DNA of 64,000 nt from an uncultured Tenacibaculum sp. (GCA_947497895.1 CANMIL010000001.1:744001-808000); one strand, 5' to 3'; shown: positions 7,485-17,144, counted from the first letter of the stretch. The notes: generated from the letters alone by a model not told the origin. A program made the numbers and translations.

Positions 7485-8549
7485 ATGAAAAAACACAACT
7501 TTAGTGCTGGCCCATGTATATTACCAGAAGAAGTATTACAAAAAGCTTCTGAAGCAGTAATTAATTTTAATGATGATAACTTATCACTTATTGAAATTTC
7601 CCACAGAAGTAAACCATTTGTTGATGTTATAGAAAAAGCTAGAAGTTTAGCTTTGGAGTTGCTTGGTCTTGAAAATAAAGGATATGAAGCACTATTTTTA
7701 CACGGTGGGGCTAGTACACAGTTTTTAATGACTGCGTACAATTTATTAGATAAGAAAGCGGCCTACCTAAATACGGGTACATGGAGTAGTAAAGCCATAA
7801 AGGAAGCTCTTTTGTTTGGAGAACTTGTTGAAGTTGCTTCTTCGAAGGATAAAAACTTTAACTACATCCCGAAGAATTACGATATTCCAAGTGATATTGA
7901 TTATTTTCATTGTACTAGTAATAACACGATTTATGGAACCCAAATGAAGAGTTTCCCAGAAACTTCTGCTCCATTAATCTGTGACATGAGTTCGGATATT
8001 TTTTCAAGACAACTGGATTTTTCAAAGTTCGATTTGATTTATGCTGGGGCTCAAAAGAATATGGGGCCTGCTGGAGCGACTCTAGTTATAGTAAAAAAAG
8101 ATATTCTAGGAAAAGTTGAAAGGAATATCCCTTCCATGTTAAACTACCAGATTCATATAGAAAAAGACAGTATGTTTAATACGCCATCTGTTTTCGCTGT
8201 ATATGTTTCAATGTTAACATTACAATGGTTAAAAGATTTAGGAGGAATTCCATTTATTGAAAAAATAAATGAGAAAAAATCTGCGCTTCTTTACTCTGAA
8301 ATTGACAGAAATCCTTTGTTTAAAGGTATTGTTAATGAAGAAGATCGAAGTCATATGAATGCCACATTCACAATTGAAAATGATACACTCGCTAAGAAGT
8401 TTAATTCAATGTGGCAAGAAGCAAATATTAATGGGTTACATGGACATAGAAGTGTTGGTGGATACAGAGCTAGTATGTACAACGCACTTCCTTTATACAG
8501 TGTTCAAGCCTTAGTAGATGTAATGCAAGAATTAGAAAGACAAGCTTAA
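7485..8549 (+). CDS. serC: Phosphoserine aminotransferase
   Basis: 354 residues, full length for SerC. It converts 3-phosphohydroxypyruvate and glutamate to phosphoserine and 2-oxoglutarate in serine synthesis (and acts in pyridoxine synthesis in some bacteria). Visible signatures: KHNFSAGPCILP at the N-terminus, HGGASTQF for phosphate/PLP contacts, the PLP-binding lysine Lys191 in YAGAQKNMGPAG, and the C-terminal HRSVGGYRASMYNALP. All key residues look intact, in contrast to the SerA-like protein encoded next, 54 bases downstream. It is a cytoplasmic PLP fold-type I enzyme. The gene begins a plus-strand run that continues through the DUF1015 gene. Confidence 0.95.
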   Translation: MKKHNFSAGPCILPEEVLQKASEAVINFNDDNLSLIEISHRSKPFVDVIEKARSLALELLGLENKGYEALFLHGGASTQFLMTAYNLLDKKAAYLNTGTWSSKAIKEALLFGELVEVASSKDKNFNYIPKNYDIPSDIDYFHCTSNNTIYGTQMKSFPETSAPLICDMSSDIFSRQLDFSKFDLIYAGAQKNMGPAGATLVIVKKDILGKVERNIPSMLNYQIHIEKDSMFNTPSVFAVYVSMLTLQWLKDLGGIPFIEKINEKKSALLYSEIDRNPLFKGIVNEEDRSHMNATFTIENDTLAKKFNSMWQEANINGLHGHRSVGGYRASMYNALPLYSVQALVDVMQELERQA

Positions 8550-8603
8550 AGAATAATAGTTTATTAAGAGCTCTTGCTCGATAAACAACAAGAACTAAAC
8601 AAA

Positions 8604-9557
8604 ATGAAAATATTAGCGAATGATGGAATTTCTCAAAGTGGAATTGCTGCTTTAGAGAATGGAGGTTTTGAGGTTATTACTACAAAAGTTGCACAAAACC
8701 AGTTGGAAAGTTTTATTAATGAAAATGGAATTGATGCACTTTTAGTTGCGAATAATACGCAAGTTAGACAAGAACTTATTGAGGACTGCCCTAGCCTAAA
8801 ATTAATTGGTAAGGCTGGAGTTGATTTAGATAATATCGATGCCGATTTCGCGAGAGAAAACGGTCTTCATGTAATTAATACACCAGAAGCTATTTCAGGA
8901 GCCGTAGCTGAGTTAATTTTTGCTCATATATTTGGTATGGCTCGCTTTTTACACCAATCAAATCGTGAAATGCCTTTAGAAGGGGAAACCAGATTTAACG
9001 GCTTACGTAAGCAATTTGCGAATGGTGTTGAATTAAAAGGAAAAACTATTGGTATTATAGGAGATAATGAAACAGCTGAAGAAGTTGCGAAAATCGCTTT
9101 AGGTGTTGGTATGAAAGTTATCTTTACTGGAGATTATTCGGAGGAAAAAAACATCACCTTAACTTTCTTTAACGGGCAAACGGTTGACTTTACTGTTGAA
9201 ACAGAACCGTTCAAAGAAGTTCTGCAAAAATCAGATTTTATTTCAATTCATGCTCCTTTACAAGATGGTTATATCATCAGTGCAAAAGAATTCGAGCACA
9301 TGAAACCTGGTATTGGAATTGTTAATGCTTCACAAGGAGGTCTTATAGATGAAGTTGCCCTTGTAAACGCTATTGAAAATAAAACGGTAAAATATGCCGC
9401 CTTAGATGTATTCGAAAACCAACCAACTCCTGAAATTCAACTTTTAATGAATCCAGAGATTTCGTTCACGCCAAATATTGCTGCTTTAACTATCGAATCA
9501 AAACAACGAGTAGATGAAGAATTGGCCAAGCAAATAACAGAATTATTAGCTGAGTAA
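8604..9557 (+). CDS. SerA-like D-2-hydroxyacid dehydrogenase, probable pseudoenzyme
   Basis: 317 residues from ATG 8604 (an earlier TTG at 8574 stays in frame but ATG gives the family N-terminus MKILANDGIS). It aligns end to end with the flavobacterial 3-phosphoglycerate dehydrogenase normally encoded after serC. The key motifs have changed: the substrate-binding RS is Ala49-Asn50; GRGGVG is Gly69-Lys70-Ala71-Gly72-Val73-Asp74; the Rossmann GxGxxG is Gly153-Asp-Asn-Glu-Thr-Ala158; the catalytic Arg is Gln244 and the catalytic His is Asn291; only the Glu (271) remains. The frame is intact and uninterrupted, so the protein is probably made but unlikely to be a dehydrogenase. Family membership is certain; loss of activity is inference. 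Confidence 0.88.
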   Translation: MKILANDGISQSGIAALENGGFEVITTKVAQNQLESFINENGIDALLVANNTQVRQELIEDCPSLKLIGKAGVDLDNIDADFARENGLHVINTPEAISGAVAELIFAHIFGMARFLHQSNREMPLEGETRFNGLRKQFANGVELKGKTIGIIGDNETAEEVAKIALGVGMKVIFTGDYSEEKNITLTFFNGQTVDFTVETEPFKEVLQKSDFISIHAPLQDGYIISAKEFEHMKPGIGIVNASQGGLIDEVALVNAIENKTVKYAALDVFENQPTPEIQLLMNPEISFTPNIAALTIESKQRVDEELAKQITELLAE

Positions 9558-9561
9558 TTTT

Positions 9562-10800
9562 ATGGCAATAGTAAAACCTTTCAAGGCAGTGAGAGCAACG
9601 CGTGATAAAGTTGCATTGGTATCCTCAAAATCTTATGAAGCCTATACGATTGATCAGTTAAATGCAAAACTTGCTTTTAATCCATATACTTTTTTACACG
9701 TTATTAACCCCGGTTATAAATACCATAAAAAGGAAATTACAGGAGAGCAACGTTTTAAACTTGTGCACAATCGATATTTGGAGTTCAAAGAAGATGGTTA
9801 TTTAAAAGAGGATGAAACGCCTGGGTTTTACATCTATGAAAAAATAACATCATCTCGCTCCTACTGTGGAATTATTGCTGCAACTTCTGTAAATGATTAT
9901 CATAATGATGTCATTAAAAAACATGAAAGTACGTTGCACAAAAGGGAATTGTTATTCGAAGATTACTTAAAAAATACAGGGTTTAATGCCGAACCTGTAC
10001 TATTAACGTATCCCGATAATGATAGTATCGAAACTATTATTGAAAAATATAAAGTAAATAGACCTGAATATGAGTTCTCTTCAACGGACAAAGACTTACA
10101 TAAACTATGGGTCATTAATGAAGAAGTTGATATTAAAACAATAATTCAGTCGTTTGAAACTGTCAATACATTGTACATAGCAGATGGTCATCATCGATCT
10201 ACGTCTTCATGTATGTTAGCTCAGAATTTAGCCAAGCAAAACCCTGAACATTCAGGAAACGAGCCTTATAATTTTTTTATGAGCTATCTTTTACCAGAAA
10301 GTCAACTTTGTATTTACGAATTCAATCGATTCATTAAAGATCTAAACGGTCTTACTTCAGAAGAGTTCCTTATTGAATTGGATACAATTTTCAAAATAGA
10401 AAATAAAGGTCAAGAACTTTATCGTCCGAAAGAAAAACATCATTTTAGCATGTATTTAGATGGTAATTTTTATTCACTAACCTTGAGGAAATCCGCTTAT
10501 CAATTCGATACCGTTTTAAGTGAACTAGATGCTCAAATACTATTTAAAACTGTTTTAAAACCTATTTTAGGAATTGAAAATATCAGAAATAGTTCGAAAA
10601 TTATTTATTCTCAGAATAAATCTGGAGGATTAGAATTAAAAACCAAAGTAGATGAAGGTCTTTTCAAAGTATCCTTTGGAATGCGTCCAACAACTATCGA
10701 TGAAATTAAAAATATTGTCGATTCTGACTTAATAATGCCTCCAAAAACAACTTATATAGAACCCAAATTAAGAAGTGCTTTAACGATATATGAGATATAG
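9562..10800 (+). CDS. DUF1015 family protein
   Basis: 412 residues. It matches the DUF1015 family: N-terminal IVKPFKAVRATRDKVALVSSKSYE, NPGY, then ESTLHKRELLFEDYLKNTGFNAEPVLLTYPD, and the hallmark IADGHHRSTSS (Ala207 to about Ser216). The DGHHR motif recalls the ParB/SerK-type fold, some of whose members phosphorylate serine, but the biochemical role of DUF1015 is not settled. It starts 4 bases after the SerA-like stop, so it is co-translated with it; the serC-serA-DUF1015 order is frequently conserved in Bacteroidota, which argues for a role in serine or phosphoserine metabolism. Cytoplasmic; no signal sequence. Confidence 0.88.
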   Translation: MAIVKPFKAVRATRDKVALVSSKSYEAYTIDQLNAKLAFNPYTFLHVINPGYKYHKKEITGEQRFKLVHNRYLEFKEDGYLKEDETPGFYIYEKITSSRSYCGIIAATSVNDYHNDVIKKHESTLHKRELLFEDYLKNTGFNAEPVLLTYPDNDSIETIIEKYKVNRPEYEFSSTDKDLHKLWVINEEVDIKTIIQSFETVNTLYIADGHHRSTSSCMLAQNLAKQNPEHSGNEPYNFFMSYLLPESQLCIYEFNRFIKDLNGLTSEEFLIELDTIFKIENKGQELYRPKEKHHFSMYLDGNFYSLTLRKSAYQFDTVLSELDAQILFKTVLKPILGIENIRNSSKIIYSQNKSGGLELKTKVDEGLFKVSFGMRPTTIDEIKNIVDSDLIMPPKTTYIEPKLRSALTIYEI

Positions 10801-10818
10801 CACCTCACACCATAAATT

Positions 10819-11478
10819 ATGATAAAAGACAATCTACAAACAATACAAAAATCAATTCCTGAGCATGTTACTTTAGTAGCTGTTTCAAAAACGAAGCCAG
10901 CTTCAGATATCCAAGAAGCTTATGATGCTGGTCAGCGCGTTTTTGGTGAGAATAAAATTCAGGAAATGGTTGGTAAATATGAGGAATTACCAAAAGATAT
11001 TGAGTGGCATATGATCGGGCATCTTCAAAGAAACAAAGTCAAGTATATGGCTCATTTTGTTAATTTGATTCATGGTGTAGATAGCTTAAAAACCTTAATT
11101 GAAATAAACAAACAAGCAAAGAAACATTCAAGAGTGATCAACTGTCTTTTGCAAGCTAAAATTGCTAAAGAAGAAAGTAAGTTTGGGTTATCTTTTGAGG
11201 AAATCGAAGCTATTTTAAACTCTGAAGAAATAAAAACTCTTGAAAATATTAAGGTAGTTGGACTCATGGGAATGTCAACCTTTACGGACAATATGCAGCA
11301 AGTTACAAAGGAGTTTGAATCGCTATCTGAATTTCATAATAAAATAAAATTAATACATGAGGATTTAAATATCCTTTCAATGGGAATGAGTGGCGATTAC
11401 GAATTGGCTATCACAAAAGGAAGTACCATGGTTAGAATAGGTAGTTCAATATTTGGAGTTAGAAATTATAATGCTTAG
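10819..11478 (+). CDS. YggS-family pyridoxal phosphate homeostasis protein
   Basis: 219 residues, the usual length of YggS/PROSC proteins. The PLP lysine is Lys24 in LVAVSKTKPAS, followed by YDAGQRVFGENKIQEM, EWHMIGHLQRNKVKYM and the C-terminal LSMGMSGDYELAITKGSTMVRIG, all family hallmarks. These one-domain TIM-barrel proteins bind PLP and affect vitamin B6 and amino acid/keto acid balance rather than catalysing a known reaction. The gene follows DUF1015 by 18 bases, so PLP homeostasis may be transcribed with the PLP-dependent serC pathway. Confidence 0.93.
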   Translation: MIKDNLQTIQKSIPEHVTLVAVSKTKPASDIQEAYDAGQRVFGENKIQEMVGKYEELPKDIEWHMIGHLQRNKVKYMAHFVNLIHGVDSLKTLIEINKQAKKHSRVINCLLQAKIAKEESKFGLSFEEIEAILNSEEIKTLENIKVVGLMGMSTFTDNMQQVTKEFESLSEFHNKIKLIHEDLNILSMGMSGDYELAITKGSTMVRIGSSIFGVRNYNA

Positions 11479-11522
11479 ATTTAACCCTAAGTCAGCCTAG
11501 AAAGAATTAAAAAGAGAAAGAA

Positions 11523-12632
11523 TTGTACGCAATTTTAGATATTGAAACGACCGGAGGTAAATTTAACGAAGAAGGGATTACGGAGATCGCAATTTACAAA
11601 TACGACGGACATGAAGTTATAGATCAATTTATTAGCCTAGTTAATCCTGAAAGAGAAATTCAAGAGTTTGTTGCCAAACTCACTGGGATTAACAACTCGA
11701 TGCTAAAAAATGCTCCCAAATTTTACGAAGTAGCAAAACGAATTTTAGAAATTACTCAAGACTGTATTTTAATCGCTCATAATGCAAGTTTTGACTATCG
11801 CGTTCTAAAAACAGAATTTAAACGATTAGGCTACGACTACCAAAAAAACACTATTTGTACGGTAACACTGAGTAAAAAATTGATTACCGATGCTCCATCT
11901 TACAGTTTAGGAAAATTGTGTAGACATCTCGGTATACCTGTTACGGATAGACATAGAGCTAACGGTGATGCCTATGCTACTGTAAAACTTTTTAAGTTAT
12001 TACTTGATAAGGATAACAACAAAGAAATTACTACTCAATCTATCAAATATTTTGATAACCGACATGAAAAGCTAAGAATAGTTAGAATCTTAGAAGGTCT
12101 TCCAGAAACTCAAGGAGTATTTTATGTTCATAATCAGGAAGGTAATATCATATTTATTGGTAGAGGAAAAAATATAAAGTCAGAAGTAAGTAAGCAGTTT
12201 GTAAAGAAAACTTCTAAGGCTGAAAAGGTTTTAAAAAGAGCTTATGAGGTAAGCTATGAAGAAACAGGAAATCAACTTCTAACACGATTAAAATATCATT
12301 TAGACTTAGATAAAATTCGACCTAAATACAACATTATTAGAAAACGTAAGAATATTAACAAAATGTTCAACAACCCAAGTTTTTTGATTATTGATAGAGG
12401 GCGAAAACCTGAAGAAAATTCAGTTATTCTCATTGAAAATAATGAAGTAATTGGTCATGCCTTTACAAATTTAGCTTTCCAAGAAAATCAACTTCATATT
12501 CTAAAATCAATGCTTACTGAAATTGAAAACAAGCAGCTCGCTAAAATTATCATTAAGAACTATCTTCTAAGAAATAAAGTTCAAAAATTAGTAAGACTAT
12601 CAGACGAAACATCTGATAGCCCAGCAACTTAA
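11523..12632 (+). CDS. DEDDh exonuclease fused to a GIY-YIG nuclease domain
   Basis: 369 residues. The N-terminal 165 residues are a DnaQ-like 3'-5' exonuclease with DIETTGG (Asp6, Glu8), AHNASFDYRVL and HRANGDA motifs, i.e. a complete DEDDh set. After a linker, about residues 195-275 carry a UvrC/Cho-like GIY-YIG domain (TQGVFYVHNQEGNIIFIGRGK, then KYHLDLDKIRPKYN). Such fusions occur in Bacteroidota and are annotated as exonuclease or polymerase III epsilon-like proteins; a repair role is plausible. No ATG gives the conserved start; TTG at 11523 produces the family N-terminus MYAILDIETTGG, so a TTG start is called. The C-terminus is shorter than some homologues. Confidence 0.88.
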   Translation: MYAILDIETTGGKFNEEGITEIAIYKYDGHEVIDQFISLVNPEREIQEFVAKLTGINNSMLKNAPKFYEVAKRILEITQDCILIAHNASFDYRVLKTEFKRLGYDYQKNTICTVTLSKKLITDAPSYSLGKLCRHLGIPVTDRHRANGDAYATVKLFKLLLDKDNNKEITTQSIKYFDNRHEKLRIVRILEGLPETQGVFYVHNQEGNIIFIGRGKNIKSEVSKQFVKKTSKAEKVLKRAYEVSYEETGNQLLTRLKYHLDLDKIRPKYNIIRKRKNINKMFNNPSFLIIDRGRKPEENSVILIENNEVIGHAFTNLAFQENQLHILKSMLTEIENKQLAKIIIKNYLLRNKVQKLVRLSDETSDSPAT

Positions 12633-12684
12633 TCTAAATATATACTAGTGGTATAAATTTTCCATTTATTTATTCAGTCTTCAT

Positions 12685-13833
12685 TTAATAAGTAATGGAA
12701 ATATTACTAACCGTACTATTTGTATTGTAAAAAGATGAATCTAAATACAGGGGAGAACTAGCACTAATTGTGGAAGTGTAAAATACCGTTCCGTTTTTCT
12801 TATAGGTAACGGTACCATCACATCCTACATTAATTTCGAACTGATCCCCTGAAACATAGGTTACAAATCTACCTCTATAACTCCCATTTTCATATATATA
12901 AACCCAAGTAGGCGCCAAATAAATGGCATAATCTAAGGATGTATAGGATGTATTTGTCGTAGGATCACTATTTAAAGCTATCATTCGATAAGTATTATTG
13001 GGCCCTGCTGTAAAATTCAAATGGCCTTCAGCTCCACTAGGAATTACTCTAACAAGCGAGTATCCTTGCTGATTCCATCCAATACTGGTAAATCTATTTA
13101 AATCACCTCCTGTATAGGACATTTGATTTGAAATAACCATATCCGTTGTACTATAGGTATAGGTAGTAAGTGCAGTTTTTATAATAAACCCATTTGGTAA
13201 AGTCCCCGTTCCAGCGTTTGTCGTAACGGAAATATCAAAGTCGCCTGTAGCTGAACCCGCAGTTACATTCGCTGTAATTTGATTATCGCTATTAACAGTT
13301 ACCGAATTTACTGTTTGTCCTGGTATTGTTACCGAAGCACTGCCATCGAAATAGTAACCAGAAATAACAACATCTCTAGTTTCATTGGTTTGAAATTGAC
13401 TTGCACACCCACCATTCGCATCAGAACCTGAAACAATAGGAGTATTTCCAACACTTCCAGGTATAATAGTAACATCCGGATCAACTCCGTTAGAAAAAGT
13501 ATAACTACCATCTGGATTTTCAGTTAAAGTAGCGGGAGTAGTAGTAATTACGTAAGGACTAGTATCGGTACCTGCTCCTGAAATGGTTACATTCGAACCA
13601 GCTATAAGTTTTGTTTCGCTACCAATATTTAAAGGAATCCACGACGTTCCATCATATTTGTAAATCCGTTTATCTTCTGAATTATACACAATTGACCCTT
13701 CATTTGGAGAGGCAATTGCATTAATCTCAGCGGTAGTACCTTGAGGTAATCCCATTAATGAATTAGCGTCTAATTGAGCATTTACACTATACGTAAAAGT
13801 TAATAACAGCACTATTAATATCTTAAATTTCAT
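12685..13833 (-). CDS. Secreted protein with IPT/TIG-like and C-terminal beta-sandwich domains
   Basis: 382 residues. A signal peptide (about 1-19, ending VNA) is followed by a surface-protein-type segment (EGSIVYNSEDKRIYKYDGTSW, about 47-66) and Thr/Ser/Gly-rich beta regions. Residues about 130-215 (IVSGSDANGG, VVISGYYFDGSASVTIPGQ, ITANVTAGSATGDFDISVT) look like an IPT/TIG immunoglobulin-like domain. The last 165 residues form another beta-rich module with many aromatic residues (DYAIYLAPTWVYIYENGSYRGRF) of a type I do not recognise. No catalytic motif and no C-terminal sorting signal was seen. It is probably cell-surface or secreted, function unknown, monocistronic. Confidence 0.75.
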   Translation of the reverse strand: MKFKILIVLLLTFTYSVNAQLDANSLMGLPQGTTAEINAIASPNEGSIVYNSEDKRIYKYDGTSWIPLNIGSETKLIAGSNVTISGAGTDTSPYVITTTPATLTENPDGSYTFSNGVDPDVTIIPGSVGNTPIVSGSDANGGCASQFQTNETRDVVISGYYFDGSASVTIPGQTVNSVTVNSDNQITANVTAGSATGDFDISVTTNAGTGTLPNGFIIKTALTTYTYSTTDMVISNQMSYTGGDLNRFTSIGWNQQGYSLVRVIPSGAEGHLNFTAGPNNTYRMIALNSDPTTNTSYTSLDYAIYLAPTWVYIYENGSYRGRFVTYVSGDQFEINVGCDGTVTYKKNGTVFYTSTISASSPLYLDSSFYNTNSTVSNISITY

Positions 13834-14186
13834 ATAAAATAGATTTTGTTGTATAATATTGGGGTAAAGAAGTAGAAAGTAAGTTTGGGGATAAAAAGTA
13901 GTATAGTGTGCTTTTTATAGTTCAGATATAAGTTTTGATAAAAAAACTAAATTCTGACTATTCAAATTATTCTCTTTTTTAAAAACGTTATGAGTTAACA
14001 TGGTAATAAGGGGATTATTTGTTAATATGACCGTGAATTTAAGAAAAAAAAAATTAAAGTTTTAAAAACCCACTTAAAACAATATGGTTAACTACTCAAT
14101 TTAGAATTAGTACACTAACTCCCATCTCTTTAAAAAAGAAAAAGCTCCTTTCAAAAGGAGCTTTTCAATAATAAATATATTCTTTC
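13834..14186. other. Intergenic region, 353 bp
   Basis: AT-rich spacer between the TIG-type gene and carB, which are both on the minus strand. It holds the carB terminator hairpin at its right end and presumably the promoter of the secreted protein gene, for which no clean TAnnTTTG was found. No coding potential or RNA gene was recognised. Confidence 0.6.
14139..14166 (-). terminator. Terminator after carB
   Basis: AAAAGCTCCTT and AAGGAGCTTTT form a compact hairpin 20 bases past the carB stop, with T-rich flanks on the minus strand. Confidence 0.8.
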
Positions 14187-17039
14187 TTATTTACTTAAAT
14201 ACATTTTACGACGAGAGTATAAATCATAAAACTGATCGTCTCTTAAATTCTCAATGAATAAAATACTCTCTCCAGTACTCTTCATTTCAGGTCCTAGCTT
14301 CTTATTTACATTAGGGAACTTGTTGAATGAGAATACAGGTTGTTTGATTGCAAAACCATCTAATTGAGGATTGAAATCAAAGTCTGTAACTTTCTTATCT
14401 CCTAACATTACTTTAGTTGCGTAATTTACATAAGGCTCTTTATAAGCTTTTGCAATAAACGGAACTGTTCTAGATGCTCTAGGGTTTGCTTCAATGATAT
14501 ATACTTTATCATCTTTAATAGCGAACTGAATATTGATCAATCCAACAGTATCTAAAGCTAAAGCAATTGTCTTAGTATATTCTCTTATTTGCTCTAATAC
14601 TAACTCTCCTAAGTTAAATGCCGGTAAAGTAGCATTTGAATCTCCTGAGTGAATACCACATGGCTCAATATGTTCCATGATACCAATAATATAAACATTC
14701 TCTCCATCACAAATAGCATCCGCCTCAGCTTCAATTGCTCCTTCTAAATAGTGATCTAATAATAGTTTATTATTTGGTATTTTTCTTAATAAATCAACAA
14801 CATGCTCTAATAGCTCTTCCTTGTTGATTACAATCTTCATTCCTTGACCTCCTAATACATAAGAAGGACGAACTAAAATTGGGAAATCTAATTCATCTGC
14901 TAAAGCTAAAGCTTCATCAGCTGTTTCGGCAACACCAAATCTTGGATAAGGAATGTTATTATCTTTTAATAAAGTAGAGAAACTTCCTCTATCTTCTGCT
15001 AAGTCTAATGCTTTAAAGCTTGTTCCAATAATTGGGATTCCATAACGATCTAACTTCTCAGCTAGTTTAAGCGCTGTTTGTCCTCCTAACTGAACGATTA
15101 CACCTTCTGGTTTTTCATGCTTAATAATGTCGTAGATATGTTCCCAGAAAACAGGCTCAAAATATAATTTATCAGCAGTATCAAAATCTGTAGAAACTGT
15201 TTCAGGGTTACAGTTAATCATGATTGTTTCATACCCACATTCCGCAGCTGCAAGAACACCGTGCACACAACAATAATCAAACTCAATCCCTTGACCAATT
15301 CTGTTTGGTCCAGAACCTAATACAATTATTTTCTTTTTATCTGAAACAATACTCTCATTTGCATGTGTCTTTGTTCCATCAGCCGTTTCAATTTCGTTTT
15401 CGAAAGTTGAATAATAGTAAGGAGTTTTCGCTGTAAACTCAGCAGCACAAGTATCTACCAACTTATACACACGATTTACACTAAGTTCCTCGCGCTTTTT
15501 ATACACTTCACTCTCTAAACAACCTAGCATATGAGCAATCTGACGATCTCCATACCCTTTTTGTTTAGCTTCTAATAATAAATCTCTTTGTAAAGTTTCA
15601 ATTGTAAAAGATGAAATTTCTTTTTCTATTTCGAATAGCTCTTCATATTGTTTTAAGAACCACATATCGATTCTTGTGATTTCATGTATCTTGCTCAACG
15701 GCATTCCAATTTGAATAGCATCGTAAATGGCAAATACTCTATCCCAAGAAGCAAATTTCAACTTCTCCTTTATTTGATTATAGTCTTTATATCCTTTTCC
15801 GTCGGCTCCAATACCGTTACGTTTGATTTCTAAAGACTGAGTAGCTTTGTGCAATGCTTCTTGGAAAGAACGTCCAATTCCCATCACCTCTCCTACTGCT
15901 TTCATTTGTAATCCTAAAGTTCTATCAGAACCTTCGAATTTATCAAAATTCCAACGAGGAATTTTTACAATCACATAATCTAATGTTGGCTCAAATAAAG
16001 CCGAAGTAGATTTTGTAATTTGATTATCTAATTCATCTAAAGTATATCCTGTAGCTAATTTAGCCGCAATCTTTGCAATTGGATATCCAGTAGCCTTTGA
16101 TGCTAATGCTGAAGAACGAGAAACCCTTGGGTTAATCTCAATAGCAATAATATCTTCATTTTCATCTGGAGAAACAGCGAACTGTACGTTACATCCACCT
16201 GCAAATTCACCAATTGAACGCATCATTTTGATGGCCATATCACGCATTTTCTGATACGTCTTATCAGAAAGTGTCATTGCTGGTGCAACGGTAATAGAAT
16301 CTCCAGTATGGATTCCCATTGGATCCATATTTTCAATAGAACAGATAATTACTACGTTATCATTATCATCACGTAATAATTCTAACTCAAATTCTTTCCA
16401 TCCCATCATTGCTTTATCGATCATTACCTCGTGAATTGGAGATATTTCCAATCCTCTTGATAATGCTTCTTCAAATTCAGCTTCATCATAAACAATTGAA
16501 GCTCCCGCTCCACCTAATGTAAAAGATGCTCTAATACATAATGGAAAACCAAACTCTTGAGCAATTTCTTTTCCTTTTAAAAATGAAGTAGCTGTTGCCT
16601 GAGGTGCCATTGGCACTCCTATTTCCTCCATTAATAAACGGAACTTATCACGATCTTCCGTAATATTAATTGCATCAATGTCAACTCCAATAATTTCCAC
16701 TCCAAAGTCTTTCCAAATACCTTTTTCATCAGCTTCGATACAAAGGTTTAATGCAGTTTGTCCTCCCATAGTTGGTAAAACAGCATCAATTTGTGGATGT
16801 TCTTTTAAAATTTGGACTATTGATTTTGTATTTAATGGTAAAAGATAAACATGATCGGCCATTGATGGGTCTGTCATAATGGTCGCTGGGTTAGAATTGA
16901 TTAAAATAGTTTCAATTCCATCTTCACGTAACGATCTCAATGCTTGTGATCCTGAATAATCAAATTCACATGCTTGACCGATTACTATAGGTCCTGATCC
17001 AATAATTAAAATCGATTTAAGGTCTTGTCTTTTAGGCAT
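14187..17039 (-). CDS. carB: Carbamoyl phosphate synthase large subunit
   Basis: 950 residues. It makes carbamoyl phosphate from bicarbonate, ammonia (from CarA) and two ATP for pyrimidine and arginine synthesis. Two homologous synthetase halves are visible: SILIIGSGPIVIGQACEFDYSG at the start and IIVLGSGPNRIGQGIEFDYCC near residue 575, each followed by an ATP-grasp domain (e.g. FTLGGAGASIVYDEAEF; PSYVLGGQGMKIVINKEEL). The protein ends shortly after the second ATP-grasp (GPEMKSTGESILFIENL, then SRRKMYLSK) and so lacks the C-terminal MGS allosteric domain of the 1,073-residue E. coli enzyme; 950 residues is usual in Flavobacteriia. carA is not in the window. rpmH lies upstream behind its own terminator. 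Confidence 0.96.
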   Translation of the reverse strand: MPKRQDLKSILIIGSGPIVIGQACEFDYSGSQALRSLREDGIETILINSNPATIMTDPSMADHVYLLPLNTKSIVQILKEHPQIDAVLPTMGGQTALNLCIEADEKGIWKDFGVEIIGVDIDAINITEDRDKFRLLMEEIGVPMAPQATATSFLKGKEIAQEFGFPLCIRASFTLGGAGASIVYDEAEFEEALSRGLEISPIHEVMIDKAMMGWKEFELELLRDDNDNVVIICSIENMDPMGIHTGDSITVAPAMTLSDKTYQKMRDMAIKMMRSIGEFAGGCNVQFAVSPDENEDIIAIEINPRVSRSSALASKATGYPIAKIAAKLATGYTLDELDNQITKSTSALFEPTLDYVIVKIPRWNFDKFEGSDRTLGLQMKAVGEVMGIGRSFQEALHKATQSLEIKRNGIGADGKGYKDYNQIKEKLKFASWDRVFAIYDAIQIGMPLSKIHEITRIDMWFLKQYEELFEIEKEISSFTIETLQRDLLLEAKQKGYGDRQIAHMLGCLESEVYKKREELSVNRVYKLVDTCAAEFTAKTPYYYSTFENEIETADGTKTHANESIVSDKKKIIVLGSGPNRIGQGIEFDYCCVHGVLAAAECGYETIMINCNPETVSTDFDTADKLYFEPVFWEHIYDIIKHEKPEGVIVQLGGQTALKLAEKLDRYGIPIIGTSFKALDLAEDRGSFSTLLKDNNIPYPRFGVAETADEALALADELDFPILVRPSYVLGGQGMKIVINKEELLEHVVDLLRKIPNNKLLLDHYLEGAIEAEADAICDGENVYIIGIMEHIEPCGIHSGDSNATLPAFNLGELVLEQIREYTKTIALALDTVGLINIQFAIKDDKVYIIEANPRASRTVPFIAKAYKEPYVNYATKVMLGDKKVTDFDFNPQLDGFAIKQPVFSFNKFPNVNKKLGPEMKSTGESILFIENLRDDQFYDLYSRRKMYLSK

Positions 17040-17086
17040 TATTTATTGATTGTGTTGTTTTCTGAAAAAATAAAATTTACTTGGGT

Positions 17087-17121
17087 ATAAAAAAAGGTGT
17101 TACTATTAAAAAGTAACACCT
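17087..17121 (-). terminator. Terminator after rpmH
   Basis: On the minus strand AGGTGTTACT and AGTAACACCT form a 10-bp stem followed by a run of T. It lies 24 bases after the rpmH stop and just upstream of carB. Confidence 0.88.
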
Positions 17122-17144
17122 CTATATTAATGATATAAATACCA

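Noticed and set aside
8574..8603. TTG start at 8574 for the SerA-like protein
   Set aside because: The ATG at 8604 gives the conserved family N-terminus MKILANDGIS; the extra ten codons have no counterpart.
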